This document shows positions 14,904 to 30,886 of a stretch of 64,000 nucleotides of DNA, one piece after another (the first letter of the stretch is position 1; every line of letters begins with the position of its first letter). The stretch covers positions 3,302,501-3,366,500 of the forward strand of contig CM069767.1 of NCBI GenBank assembly GCA_036169595.1. The letters run 5' to 3'. The translations under genes were made by a program, and so were the position numbers. This DNA is from Dictyostelium firmibasis (taxonomy: Eukaryota; Evosea; Eumycetozoa; Dictyosteliales; Dictyosteliaceae). The notes beneath the pieces were generated by a model that ran no database searches, was not told the DNA's origin, and worked only from the letters and a program-made list of their open reading frames with translations.

Positions 14904-15456
14904 TTTTTTATTTTTTCTGTTATAATAATTTAGTATAAATTATTGATATTTTTGTTGTTGTAGTTGTTGTTGTTGATGTTGTTTATTAGAATTTTTATTT
15001 TTATTTTAGTTAAATAAAAAATGTTAATATTTCTTTATCAAATTATTATAATAATAATAATAATGATTGATGATGATAAAAAAAAAAAAATTGAAAAATT
15101 TAAAAAAAAAATATATAAATATATGTATATTATCAAAAAAAAAAAAAAAATAAAAAAAAAATTAAATAGATTAAAATTAAATTATTTGAATAATACTTTT
15201 GTTATGTTAAATATTATTGTTATATGTTATATAACAAATGATAATTTAAAATATTTACAAACTGTGAGATTTATAAATAAATTAAATTTTTTTTTCAAAA
15301 AAAAAATATTTTTAAATTTTTTTTTAATTTTTTTAATTTTTTTTTTAATTTTTTTTTGTTAATATTTCAACTTAACCCCTTTTTTGGTGGTTATTTTGTA
15401 AATAATTTAATGTTTAATTAGATAAAAAAAACACATGATTTGTTAATTTTAATGTA

Positions 15457-15496
<40 letters not shown>

Positions 15497-16062
15497 GATT
15501 CATTCACTAATGAGTTAAAAAATATAAAAAAATATAAGAAAATATAAAAAAATATAAAAAAATATAAAAAAATATAAAAAAATATAAAAAAATAAAAAAA
15601 AAAAAAAAGTTTTTTGATTGTGAATATTTACTTACTACCCAATACAATTCTATTTTATTTTAAAATAATTTTAATGTAATAGAAAAAAAAGATAAAATAA
15701 AATATGTGAAAAAAAAAATATAATTACGAATACAAACTAAATTATATTAATATGATGATATTATTTAGATTATTATAATAATTTGTTGAACATTAATTTT
15801 TTTTATTTTTTTTTAAATTAAAAAATTAATTTTTATTAATTTTAATTTTTTTTTAATTTTTTTTTTTTTTTTTTTTTCATTTTCCCACACACTTAAATCT
15901 TTTGTTTTTTTTTTTATTTTATTTTTTTAATTACCAAAAATATTAAAAAAAAAAAAATAATAAAAAAAATAAACATTGTTTTTTTTAATTAAAATTAGTA
16001 CTTGTAGAGCTATATATATATATATAAATCATTATTTTTTGAGATAAAAAAAAAAAAAAAAA
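14904..16062. other. Divergent promoter region between UGPase and AGXT genes
   Basis: Both genes are transcribed outward from this 1159-base region. It is dominated by A and T homopolymers; apparent open frames inside (for example about 15021-15362) are Lys/Ile/Phe low complexity and not credible genes. It contains a phased 10-base A-tract array (listed separately), a CCCACACAC element at about 15884-15892 and an alternating TA stretch at about 16012-16026 near the AGXT start. A (TTG)n-like stretch lies at about 14951-14980. Confidence 0.5.
15521..15590. repeat. Seven tandem copies of a 10-base A-tract unit
   Basis: The decamer AATATAAAAA is repeated seven times in register, one copy with a single A-to-G change. 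The period equals about one helical turn, so the A-tracts are phased and the DNA is likely to be curved. Confidence 0.9.
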
Positions 16063-16349
16063 ATGGGTTACTCTGATAAACATAAATTAAAAACTACCAA
16101 TTTACAATTACCAATAAGATTATTATTAGGACCAGGTCCATCCAATTTACATCCAAGAGTTAATCAACAATTAATTTCAAGTATGGTTGGGTATACTGAT
16201 GCTAGTTATTATAAAGTTATGGATGAAACAATGGAATTGATGAGATATTTATTCCAAACTGATAATCATTTTACAATTCCAATTTCTGGTGCTGGAACGT
16301 ATGTATAATTTTTTAATTTTTTTTTTTCAATTCAATTTATTATTTTTTA

Positions 16350-16389
<40 letters not shown>

Positions 16390-17379
16390 AGAGCTGCAAT
16401 GGAAACTTGTGTTTCAAATTTAGTTGAACCAGGTGATAAAGTTGTTTGTTTAGTATCAGGATTCTTTTCTGATAGAATTTATCAAATGGCAGTTAGATAT
16501 GGAGCTAATATATTAAAGGTTGACAAACAATGGGGACAATGGTTTGGATTGGAAGAGATTGAATCAGCATTAGTTCAACATAAACCATCATTGTTAACAT
16601 TGGTATTTGGTGAGACTAGTACTGGTGTTAAACAACAAATGGAAGGTGTTGGAGAATTGTGTAAGAAATATAACTGTTTATTAATGGTAGATTGTGTTGC
16701 AGCATTGGGTGGTGTACCAGTGTTTGTAGACGATTGGAAAATCGATGCTTGTTATACTGGCACTCAAAAATGTTTGAGTGGTCCACCAGGTATTTCACCA
16801 ATTACATTCAGTAATGCTGCATGTCATAAGATTGCCACAAGAAAAACACCAGTTGCCAATTGGTATTTGGATTGTAATCTTTTGGGTGGTTATTGGTGTC
16901 CAGAGTTTAATCTTGCAGATGGAACCATATCGAAAGAGGAGAAATCTTCAATTCCAAGAAGATATCATCATACTACACCTGCAAATTTATTATACTCTCT
17001 AAGGGAGGCATTAGTATTATTAGTTGAAGAAGGTCTTGACAATGTTTGGAAACGTCATCAAGATGCAGCAATCCTTTTATATGCTGGTTTGGAAAGTTTG
17101 GGTCTAAAACCATTCGTACCACAATTAAATGAACAATCAGAGAAAGGTGGTCGTCTTTTTAGTTTAACCACTGTAATCATTCCAGAAGGTGTCGATGGTA
17201 AAATGGTTATGAAATATCTTTTGGATAATTTCAATATTGAAATCGCTGGTGGTATTGGTGCTTTTGCTGGTAAGGTTTGGCGTATTGGTCTTATGGGTCA
17301 AAATGCTAACCCAAGTAATATTAAATTATTAATTAGTTCATTATCTGATGCTCTCAAAGTGAATGGTTTTAATAATTAA
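16063..17379 (+). CDS. agxt: Alanine-glyoxylate (serine-pyruvate) aminotransferase
   Basis: Two exons, 16063-16298 and 16392-17379, give 407 residues (human AGXT 392). This class V PLP enzyme transfers the amino group of alanine or serine to glyoxylate or pyruvate. Family signatures run in order: [61 protein letters not shown] (PLP-pyridine-binding Asp), [13 protein letters not shown] with Schiff-base K205, and the C-terminal [21 protein letters not shown]. The splice join restores the GAGTAAME loop. The C-terminus ends NGFNN, so there is no peroxisomal PTS1 tripeptide, and I see no clear PTS2 near the N-terminus; its compartment (cytosol, mitochondrion or peroxisome) is open. A related class V aminotransferase specificity cannot be excluded. 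Confidence 0.92.
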
Positions 17380-17506
17380 AAAAAAAAAAATAAAAAAAAT
17401 AATATTATAAAAAAAAAAAAGGAATTTAATTAAATACTTAATTCCTCTTTTCCCATTTTTTAATTTTGAAAAAAAAAAAAAAAAAAAAAAATAAAAATAA
17501 AAATAT

Positions 17507-17540
<34 letters not shown>

Positions 17541-17580
17541 ACAGCGCATGTTCAAAAAAAAAAATATTAAAAAAAAAAAA

Positions 17581-17615
<35 letters not shown>

Positions 17616-17991
17616 AAAATTTTTTAACTATTTGTACAGAACCACATTTTATAATTACCCCTTTCAATCTAAGAGATAAGGAGAGAAAGAGAGAAGAGAG
17701 AAAGAGAGAGAGAATTAGATAGTATACATATAAATATACTATAATTTCATTAAAAAAAAAAAATAATTGGATAACAATAATTTCAAATGTTATTTTATGC
17801 ATAGTTTTTTATTTTATTTTATATTTTATTTATTTTATTATTTAACAAATTAGTATAAATAATTTACATATTTTTTTTAAAAAAAGAAATAAAAAATCAA
17901 ACATTAAATAATATCGATATTCAATTTAAAAAGCTCACCAAAAAAAAAAAAAAACATATAATCATCATTATCTAATTATTATTTTCTCAAC
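17380..17991. other. Intergenic region between AGXT and lunapark genes
   Basis: Long A runs, a purine-rich GAGAGAAAG block at about 17674-17715 and A/T-rich lunapark promoter sequence. Open frames here are low-complexity and not supported as genes. Confidence 0.5.
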
Positions 17992-20003
<2,012 letters not shown>

Positions 20004-20326
20004 ATTCTTTTATTTAATTAAAAAAAAAAAAAAAAAATATAAATAAATAAAATAAAATTTTTTAAAAAAAATATTTATCATAGATGTTTATTTGAAAAAC
20101 ATTTAAATTTCTGTCTTATTGTTTGATGGCAGTTTTTTTTATTTTTTTAATTTTTTTTAAATTATTTTCTTGTATATTTGAGAATTTAACACCCAACCTT
20201 TGTTTTTAACCACATATTTAATTATTTTTTTTTGTCTTTATTTTTTTTATTTATTTTTTTTTTTTTATAGAAATTTGTAAACATTTTTTTTTAATTATTT
20301 TATTTTAGAGAAAAAAATATTAAAAA
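20004..20326. other. Intergenic region upstream of the first FMO gene
   Basis: A/T homopolymer with a less A/T-rich centre (about 20085-20215). It contains the ACACCCA element listed separately. No gene seen. Confidence 0.5.
20189..20195 (+). promoter_or_regulatory. ACACCCA CA-rich element, candidate GBF site
   Basis: ACACCCA lies about 130 bases before the first FMO start codon. CA-rich elements of this type bind G-box binding factor in several Dictyostelium developmental promoters. One short motif is weak evidence. Confidence 0.25.
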
Positions 20327-22005
20327 ATGATTCAAGATAAGAAAGTTGCTATAATTGGTGCAGGATTAAGTGGACTATGCCTTACTAAACATATCAATGA
20401 AATTGGATGTTTGGCACCAACAGTTTTTGAAAAGTCAAATGATTTTGGAGGAGTATGGTCCAATTCATCAGATAGAAAGGTTTGGGACAGTTTGAGATTA
20501 AATGTCAATCAATTATCAAGTAAATTTTTATTTATTTAATTTTAAAAAATTATAACTACTAAAATTTTTTTTATATATTTATTTTTTTTATTTTTTTATA
20601 TTTTTTTATAGTGTCATTTTCAGATTTCCAATATAATGATAAATTTCCATCAAAGGAAGAAATTTTCCCAACTAATAAAAAGTTTTATGAATATTTAAAT
20701 AGCTATGTTGAAAATTTTAATTTAAAGAAATACATTAAATTCAATTCAGATGTTTTGGAAATTAAAAAAGTTGGTAATGATAATAATAATTGTAAATGGT
20801 TTGTTGCATGGGAAAACACTAAAGATAATATCAATAATTTTGAAATTTTTGATTATGTTGTTATTTGTAATGGAGCATTTTCAAAAGGATCAATTTCTAA
20901 CGAATTAAAAATGAAATTGAAACAATTTAAAGGTAATATTATTCATAGTGAAAATTATAGAAATCCTGAATCATTGAAAGGTAAAAACGTTGTTGTTTTA
21001 GGAACATCATTTTCTGGTTGTGAAATTGCTTCAGATATTTCTGAACAAACTTCAAATTGTTTTCAAATTGGCCATGAGAATTTATATGCTGTAAATAGAT
21101 TTCAACCAAATTTAAATGGTAATGATATGCCATGGGATATGCTATTTTTTATTCGTAATCAGTGTTATGAAAAAGCTAAAAATAAAACTGATCAAGAGAT
21201 ATGGGAAATAAATAAGAAATTATTTTTACAATTTTGTCCAAAACAAGATTTATCAAAAAATTCAAATTCAAAGATTCCAGTGAAAATCACCAAAGAAAAT
21301 AATCCTCCAACTGGTTTCACCATTTCAAAAACATATATTGAAAATGTTGAATCGGGTAAAATTAAAACATATACAGGTGATAATTATGAAATTAATTCTA
21401 TTAATGGTAATTCAATTACTTTTTCAAATGATAAAGGTGATAGTAATACTATTCATAACATAGACTCAATAATATTATGTAGTGGATATAAAATGGATTT
21501 CCCATTTTTAGAAAAAGAAGTATTAGATGATGTTAGTTTTGACCCAACTGATTCATTTTTACCAATATGTCTATATGAACATACATTCCCAAGTACTTTT
21601 AAAACAATAGCATTTCTAGGTTGTTTGAAAGGTATTTTTATTACAGAGGTAGAATTATATAGTCGTTGGATATCATTAGTATTTTCAAGAGTTTTAGAAT
21701 ATCCAACAAATGAAAAATTAAATAAAGGAAAAAATGAACTATTGGATTTAAGAAAATTGAAAACACGTCCACAATTCCCAATTCTTGATTGTGTTTTGCA
21801 TTGTGATTCTATAGCTAAAGAAATTGGTTGTTTACCTGATTTCGAATCAATGAAAATTAGTGATCCAGAATTATATAATAAAATTTGGAATGGATTCTTT
21901 TGTCAAGCTTCTTATAATTTAGTTGGTCCAGGTTCAAATCCAAAATTAGCAAAAGAAATTATAAATAACTATTATGAAAACTATCAAAATTTTAAAAATG
22001 TGTAA
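20327..22005 (+). CDS. Flavin-containing monooxygenase, copy 1 of tandem trio
   Basis: Two exons, 20327-20519 and 20612-22005, with a 92-base intron, give 528 residues, typical for FMOs (530-560). These FAD and NADPH enzymes oxygenate soft nucleophiles (N or S) of small molecules. FAD-binding motif GAGLSG is at residues 12-17. The FMO signature [11 protein letters not shown] (FxGxxxHxxxY) and the NADPH-site motif [14 protein letters not shown] follow, then the late [13 protein letters not shown] and the conserved C-terminal [16 protein letters not shown]. There is no C-terminal membrane anchor like that of mammalian FMOs, so it may be soluble. It differs from copies 2 and 3 in having an intron directly after NVNQLS and in more divergent sequence (shorter N-terminus, different inter-motif loops). 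Confidence 0.93.
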
Positions 22006-22235
22006 GAAATAATAATAATGTGACACACTTTTTATTAAATATAATTTTTAAAAAATATTAATTATTGGTTTTTTTTAAAGATTTAAATTTTAAAATTAAA
22101 AATAAATAAATAAAAAAAAAAAAAAAAAAAAAAAAAGAAAAAAAAAAGTGCTACCCCTTTTAAAATTTTTTTTTATTAAAATTATAATAACCTTTTTTTT
22201 TTTTTTTTTTTTTTTCAAATATAGAAAATTATATA

Positions 22236-23936
22236 ATGACATTTAACAATATTAATAATTACAATAATTATAATAGTAGTTATAAGAGTGATAGTGATAA
22301 TAATTCTAGTAATGGTAATAATAAAACAGTAGCTATTATTGGATTCGGACCTGCAGGGATATGTTCAACAAAATCATGTATTGAAAATGGTTTAATACCT
22401 ACTGCATTTGAAATGTCATCAGATTTAGGTGGAGTTTGGAGTAAATCAAATGGAAAGGTTTGGGATAATTTAACTACAAATGTTACACGGTATACAATGA
22501 GTTTTTCCGATTTTTTAAATGAAGAACCCAATGATGAACCTTATAATAATGGTGAAAAAGATATATACCCTCACCATTCATCAATTTATAATTATTTAAA
22601 TAAATATACAAATCATTTCAATTTAATTAAACATGTAAAATTTAATTCAAAGGTAATAAAAGTTGAAAAAGTTTATTTTACAAATGATAATTTTAAATTA
22701 AAAGTTACATGGAAATCAAGTAGAAATGGTGAATATAAAGATGATAATATAGGCAGTAGTATTAAAAGTGAAATATTTGATTTTTTAATAGTTTGTACAG
22801 GAGTATTTTTAGAAGCACAAGAATGTGATCTATATGAAAATGAATTAAAAAATTTCAAGGGTAAAATAATTCATTCTAAAGATTATAAAAACAATAATAA
22901 TTTGATAGGAAAAAGAATAGTAGTATTAGGTTCATCAATATCAGGTTGTGAAATATCTTCAGAGGTATCAAAGGTAACTTCGAAATGTTTTCATGTTGGT
23001 CATGAAATAAACTATGTTTATAATAAACATTTACCTGATAAAAATAATAGACTGGCTCCTTTAGATTGTGTAATTTATCAAAGGAAGGATGCATATGAAA
23101 GACAAGATTTACCAAGAGATGAATTTTTAAAAATAAAAAATAAATTAAATAAAAAATTTTGTCCCAAACAAGATATTGATGAGTACCCAAATTCCAAGAT
23201 TGCAATTTCACCAGAATCAAAAACTTTAGGTTTTGTTATATCATCAGAGTATGTAAATCAAGTTGAAAATGGTTCAATATCAGTTTTTTGTGGTAATCAA
23301 TATACAATTTCTTCATCATCAGGGAAAAGTGTTACTTTTTCAAATTTTATTGGGGAAAATCATACTGTCGATAACATTGATGAAATTATAATTTGTAATG
23401 GATATAAAACTGATTTATCTTTTTTTGAAAAAAGTATTCTTGATACTCTAGATTATAAACCATCAGATACAAAAAGACCAATATTACTTTATAGAAACAC
23501 ATTTGCAAAAGATTTAAAAAATATTGGTTTCGCTTCATTTTTTAGGGGTTTATTTTTTTGTGAAATGGAGTTAATGACAAGATGGATGTGTTTAGTTTTT
23601 TCTGGTAAACATCCATATCCTAATAAATATCAATATAAAAATGGTATAAAGGATAGAAATTTTAAAATCAATTTTGAAAATGTACCCCAATTTTTGATAG
23701 CTGGTTCAACAACTCATTGTGACTTTGTTGCGTTAGAGATTGGAGTATTACCAGATTTTGAAAAATTAAAAAAAACAGACCCAAAATTATACGATCTTTT
23801 ATGGAATGGTTATTTCACTCCAGCAACTTATCGTTTAGTTGGACCCGGATCAAATCCTAAGCTTGCAAAAGAAATTATTGAAAAAGTTAATAATAATTTT
23901 AATAATTACGTAAACAAAATTAATAAAAATTGTTAA
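22236..23936 (+). CDS. Flavin-containing monooxygenase, copy 2 of tandem trio
   Basis: 566 residues in a single exon. Motifs are GFGPAG (FAD), FKGKIIHSKDYKN (FMO signature), VVLGSSISGCEISSE (NADPH) and [20 protein letters not shown] at the C-terminus. It is preceded by an extra Asn/Ser-rich leader of about 30 residues absent from the other two copies; the FAD motif begins near residue 36. It is closest to copy 3: the two share TVAIIG, GPAGICSTK, LIPT and long stretches such as LLWNGYFTPATYRLVG. It is 230 bases downstream of copy 1 on the same strand. Substrate is unknown. Confidence 0.93.
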   Translation: MTFNNINNYNNYNSSYKSDSDNNSSNGNNKTVAIIGFGPAGICSTKSCIENGLIPTAFEMSSDLGGVWSKSNGKVWDNLTTNVTRYTMSFSDFLNEEPNDEPYNNGEKDIYPHHSSIYNYLNKYTNHFNLIKHVKFNSKVIKVEKVYFTNDNFKLKVTWKSSRNGEYKDDNIGSSIKSEIFDFLIVCTGVFLEAQECDLYENELKNFKGKIIHSKDYKNNNNLIGKRIVVLGSSISGCEISSEVSKVTSKCFHVGHEINYVYNKHLPDKNNRLAPLDCVIYQRKDAYERQDLPRDEFLKIKNKLNKKFCPKQDIDEYPNSKIAISPESKTLGFVISSEYVNQVENGSISVFCGNQYTISSSSGKSVTFSNFIGENHTVDNIDEIIICNGYKTDLSFFEKSILDTLDYKPSDTKRPILLYRNTFAKDLKNIGFASFFRGLFFCEMELMTRWMCLVFSGKHPYPNKYQYKNGIKDRNFKINFENVPQFLIAGSTTHCDFVALEIGVLPDFEKLKKTDPKLYDLLWNGYFTPATYRLVGPGSNPKLAKEIIEKVNNNFNNYVNKINKNC

Positions 23937-24046
23937 TTTTTTTTTTTTTTTATGATTTCGATTTTGATTTTTTAAAATATTTTTTTTTTTTTTTTATTTT
24001 TTTTTTTTTTATAAAAAAAAGAAAATAAAAAAAAAATTTTAATGAA

Positions 24047-25660
24047 ATGATTGAAAACAATAAAACAGTTGCAATTATTGGATATGGACCAGCAGGAATA
24101 TGTTCAACAAAATGTTCAATAGAAAATGGTTTAATACCGACAGTATTTGAAATGTCATCAGAATTAGGTGGAGTGTGGAATCCATCAATAGGAAAATGTT
24201 GGGATAATCTTACAACCAATGTTTCAAGATATGTTATGTGTTTTTCAGATTTTGATTATCATAATGACGATTATGATATTTTTCCAAATTATAAAACTGT
24301 ATATCAATATCTAATAAACTATGTTAACCATTTTGATTTGAATAAATATGTTCTATTTAACTCAATGGTGTTTAAAGTTGAAAGGATTAATGGAGGAAAT
24401 ACAATAGACGATGACAATGAAAATGATGATGACAAAAATAGTAAAATTAAAATAACTTGGAGAAATAATATTAATAATAAAACCTATTCAAAAATATTTG
24501 ATTTTTTAATTGTTGCAACTGGGTTATTTTCAAAACCACAAAGTTCATCAGTTTATGAAAATGAGTTAAAACAATTTACAGGTAAAATTATTCATTCACA
24601 AGATTATAAAAATAATGAAAATTATAAAGGAAAAAACGTTGTAGTATTGGGTTCATCAACATCAGCATGCGAAATCTCTGCAGAGATATCAATGGTAACA
24701 AAGAAATGTATAGTTGTAGGTCATGAAAATTCTTTTATCTATGGAAAACTCTTACCAAATGAAAATGGTACAAAGTTAGTACCATTAGATTCAATTCTAT
24801 TTCAAAGGTCAAAATCATATGAACAACAATCTTTATCAAAAGAAGATTTTTCAAAATTAAAAAAACAAATGAATATTAAATATTGTCCAAATCAAATTAA
24901 ACATATTAATCCAACATCAAAAATAATTGTAAATTCACCAAATGATAAAACACTAGGATTTGTAGCATCATTATCATATGTAGAACAAGTTGAAAAAGGT
25001 TTAATTTCAGTTTTTTGTGGCAATCAATTTACAATTACATCTTCATCTGGAAAAACAATTACAATTTCAAATTCTATTGGTGAGAGTTTTAAAGAAGAAA
25101 ATATAGATTTTGTTATTCTTTGTAATGGCTATCAACCAGATTTATCATTTTTTGATGAAAATATATTAAAATCAGTCGATTATCTACCATCAGATTCAAA
25201 AAGGCCAGTATGTTTATATAAAAATATCTTTGCCCCAAATTCAAAAAATATAGCATTCGTTTCATTCTTTAGGAGTTTATTTGTTGCAGAGGTTGAATTA
25301 ATGTCAAGAATGATTACAATGATATTTAGTGGTAAAATACCCTACCCAACTGATCATGAAATTCAAAATGGTTTTGTAAATAGAGAAAATAATAATAATA
25401 ATAATAATAATAATACAAATGATCCACCCTATTTTTTAGTTGCTGGTTCAACTGTTTTATGCGATCAAATTGCAAAAGAGATTGGTGTATTACCAGATTT
25501 TGAAAAATTAAAACAAACTGATCCAAAACTATATGAACTCCTTTGGAATGGTTATTTCACTCCTGCAACTTATCGTTTAGTTGGTTGTGGTTCAAATCCA
25601 AAGGTTGCCAAAGAAATGATTGAAAAAGTTAATAAAATATATAATAATCTTTGTGATTAA
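24047..25660 (+). CDS. Flavin-containing monooxygenase, copy 3 of tandem trio
   Basis: 537 residues in a single exon, only 110 bases after copy 2. Motifs are GYGPAG (FAD), FTGKIIHSQDYKN (FMO signature) and VVLGSSTSACEISAE. In the NADPH-site motif the usual last Gly is Ala (SSTSA instead of SxSG), a small change that may alter cofactor binding. The C-terminal YRLVGCGSNPKVAKEM has Cys in place of the Pro seen in the other copies. A short acidic Asp/Glu/Asn loop (about 125-140) and an Asn run near residue 447 are local expansions. Same strand and near-contiguous arrangement indicate recent tandem duplication with copy 2. Confidence 0.93.
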   Translation: MIENNKTVAIIGYGPAGICSTKCSIENGLIPTVFEMSSELGGVWNPSIGKCWDNLTTNVSRYVMCFSDFDYHNDDYDIFPNYKTVYQYLINYVNHFDLNKYVLFNSMVFKVERINGGNTIDDDNENDDDKNSKIKITWRNNINNKTYSKIFDFLIVATGLFSKPQSSSVYENELKQFTGKIIHSQDYKNNENYKGKNVVVLGSSTSACEISAEISMVTKKCIVVGHENSFIYGKLLPNENGTKLVPLDSILFQRSKSYEQQSLSKEDFSKLKKQMNIKYCPNQIKHINPTSKIIVNSPNDKTLGFVASLSYVEQVEKGLISVFCGNQFTITSSSGKTITISNSIGESFKEENIDFVILCNGYQPDLSFFDENILKSVDYLPSDSKRPVCLYKNIFAPNSKNIAFVSFFRSLFVAEVELMSRMITMIFSGKIPYPTDHEIQNGFVNRENNNNNNNNNTNDPPYFLVAGSTVLCDQIAKEIGVLPDFEKLKQTDPKLYELLWNGYFTPATYRLVGCGSNPKVAKEMIEKVNKIYNNLCD

Positions 25661-25729
25661 TTATAAAATTAAACAAATTGTTTGATAAATTAAATTTTAT
25701 TTTATTTTATTTTATTTTTTTTACTTTTT

Positions 25730-27259
25730 TTAGTGATATAAATCTACATCTTTATTGCCAACATATTCACAAATATCATCTAAATCAAATTCTGAAACTG
25801 ATAAATCACCAACTAATTGAACTATAGCCATTTCTACATCTTTTCTATTTCTCCTTCTTTCGATTAATGTGCCAACTTTACCTTTATATTTTCCTCTTAC
25901 TATAATTAAATCACCATTTACTTTTGGTATTGCAGTTTCTAACATATTCTGTTTAACATTCTCTACAACCACTCCATTATCAAAATGTAATGAACATAGT
26001 TTTTCTCCTAAAATATCTGTAACTGTTGCTTTTTTATTATAATATTTACCATCTCCTAATGATTTACTTATTACTTTAACTAAAATTTGTGGTCTAATCC
26101 ACATATCTGAATTTGAAGATGAGGAAGATGAGCTCGAAGATGATGATTTACTACTACCGATACTACTATTACTTGATGATTTATAATTATTATTGCTATT
26201 ATTACTGGAATTTCTATCATAAAGTTGTAAATCAAATCTATCTACAATAACCTTTTCATCCGATTTGAAAATGATTTGAATTTTATCATTTTTTAACATA
26301 GAGACCACTTTTGCATTCATACCTTTATGAGGACCACCAATAACAGTAACGTTTGAGCCTTCCTCCATCTTTTTTACAGTTGATACAATTTTTTCATTAA
26401 TACCTTTGATATGTCTAACTTTACCATCAGCATCTTCGATAGGACCACCCATTTTTTTAATTTCATCGTCGCCATCCACCGGTTTTGCACCTAAACCTAA
26501 ACGAAACCCTGGTCTTTTTATGTATTCAATTGGTTCTACTAATCCTTTATTGGTTGAACCAATCGATTTACCAGGTACCCAACCCATACCTCTTAGTAAT
26601 GCCTCACCTATTATACCAACTGGTGTCTCTTCGTAATCTTCCAAGTTTGATTCATCGGGTCTAGATTCAACATCGTGCTTAAATTTATCGGTTTCATTTT
26701 CATATTTATCAATACCTTTTAATTTCATAATTAATGGTATGCTGCTTGTACTACTACTTGTATCATTACCGTCAACAATTGATTTAATCTCTTGTTTTCT
26801 ATTTGGATTTAATTGTAAACCTGTTTTTGATGCTTTATAAAATGCTTGTGGTTTTTCTTCAGTTTTTAATTTTTTAAGACTATCATTATTTTGGATTTTC
26901 TCGTTTTCTTTCTCTTCTTTCTTTATTTCTTTTGCAACCTCTGCGACTATTTTATCAGAGTTTTCATAGTTTTTATTCAATTGTTCAGTTAATGGTATAA
27001 CCTTTAGTTTTGAATTACCCATAGTTGAGGTTTCATTAAAAAGGTTTGTTATTTTAGTACCCTCTAATTTTGTAATATAATTTTCTGGTTCCTTTTTCTC
27101 TGGCTCCTTTCTTTTTGATAATGTTGATACCTTTGCAATATTACTTTTAAGTGGCGCACTAAAAGTAATACCACTCATTGGTTTAACTTCATTTGTATTA
27201 TCTTTTATAATATTTACAATAGTACTATTATTATTTACATCGTTTTTCTCCTCATCCAT
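25730..27259 (-). CDS. gpkow: GPKOW homologue, G-patch and KOW splicing factor
   Basis: 509 residues in one exon. The G-patch is at about 215-262 (EALLRGMGWVPGKSIG, then PGFRLGLGAKP), and two KOW motifs follow (SNVTVIGGPHKGMNAKVVSM at about 302; GDLIIVRGKYKGKVGTLIE at about 457). The family includes human GPKOW, plant MOS2 and yeast Spp2, nuclear spliceosome factors that recruit and activate the DEAH helicase DHX16/Prp2 through the G-patch. The N-terminal 200 residues are charged and disordered with Lys/Glu-rich helices. A Ser run (about 360-385) separates the KOW motifs. The start codon is followed by MDEEKNDVNN, typical of a charged N-terminus, and the upstream sequence is homopolymer. Length agrees with human GPKOW (about 476). 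Confidence 0.9.
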   Translation of the reverse strand: MDEEKNDVNNNSTIVNIIKDNTNEVKPMSGITFSAPLKSNIAKVSTLSKRKEPEKKEPENYITKLEGTKITNLFNETSTMGNSKLKVIPLTEQLNKNYENSDKIVAEVAKEIKKEEKENEKIQNNDSLKKLKTEEKPQAFYKASKTGLQLNPNRKQEIKSIVDGNDTSSSTSSIPLIMKLKGIDKYENETDKFKHDVESRPDESNLEDYEETPVGIIGEALLRGMGWVPGKSIGSTNKGLVEPIEYIKRPGFRLGLGAKPVDGDDEIKKMGGPIEDADGKVRHIKGINEKIVSTVKKMEEGSNVTVIGGPHKGMNAKVVSMLKNDKIQIIFKSDEKVIVDRFDLQLYDRNSSNNSNNNYKSSSNSSIGSSKSSSSSSSSSSSNSDMWIRPQILVKVISKSLGDGKYYNKKATVTDILGEKLCSLHFDNGVVVENVKQNMLETAIPKVNGDLIIVRGKYKGKVGTLIERRRNRKDVEMAIVQLVGDLSVSEFDLDDICEYVGNKDVDLYH

Positions 27260-27501
27260 TTTAATGAAAAATGAAAATTATAAAAAAAATAAAAAACTTT
27301 TGTAAAAATTTTTTCAGTTAAAAAAAAAAAAAAAAAAAATAATAATAAAAAATAAAAATAATAAAAAGTTAAAAATGGAAATAAATAAATAACCAAAAAA
27401 ATATCTAAAGTAATTTTTACAAAAATTTATTTTTTCTAAATTTTTTTTATTTTTTTATTTTTAAGTTGATTCTTAAAAGTGGACAATGTTTGATATCAAC
27501 G

Positions 27502-30195
<2,694 letters not shown>

Positions 30196-30854
30196 TTTTT
30201 GAATTACAAAAAAATAAAAAATAAAAAACTTGAAAAAAATATAAAATAGTATAAAATAAACTTTGAAAAATAAAATAAAAAAAAAAATAAAAAAATTAAG
30301 TAAAAAAGGGTCGAATTTCAAAAAAAAAAAAAAAAATGCATTTTTTTTTTTTTTTTTATTTTTTTATTTTTAATTTTACACCAAAGCTGATGGCTGTTTC
30401 TCATCGAAAATTCCCTATTTTGTGTTTTAAAATGAAAAAAATATTTATTGAAACACTTTTCAAACTACCAATGAACAATCTTGATTCAAAGGTAAATATT
30501 GCCCAAACCTCATCATATATTTTTTTCTTTATTTCAATAAATTATTTCCTATTACTTTGGGAAAAATAATTAGTATAATAATATAATATAATCAAGTTAC
30601 TTTATTGATTCTCAAATTATATTCCCTCAGTAACAACATTTTTATTTTAAAATTTTTTTTTTTTTAAAATGATAATTTTGTTGGATTGAGACAGGGTTAA
30701 AAAAAAAAAATATACAACATTTTTTAAAAGTCAAAAATATAAACCTATAAAAAAACTTTAAAATCTTTTTTTTACAGGTTTAAAAAAATAAATACCTATT
30801 TAAAAAAGTAAAAAAAAAAAAAATTAAAGTATTTTAAAAGTTTAATTTGTTTGG

Positions 30855-30886
<32 letters not shown>

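Noticed and set aside
15021-15362. 113-codon open frame in the UGPase-AGXT promoter
   Set aside because: Its composition is almost only Lys, Ile, Asn, Phe and Leu, as random A/T-rich DNA gives; no motif and no splice logic.
17614-17802. 62-codon minus-strand open frame between AGXT and lunapark
   Set aside because: Hydrophobic low-complexity sequence derived from GAGAGA and A/T runs; no family resemblance.
30196-30321. Upstream extension of GTF3C5 from an in-frame ATG at 30321
   Set aside because: The extra residues are Phe/Ile/Tyr/Lys read-through of A/T homopolymer, whereas the ATG at 30195 begins a normal charged N-terminus.
30336-30569. 77-codon plus-strand open frame
   Set aside because: Starts and ends in homopolymer-derived residues; only a short middle part looks coding and there is no family match or transcript evidence.
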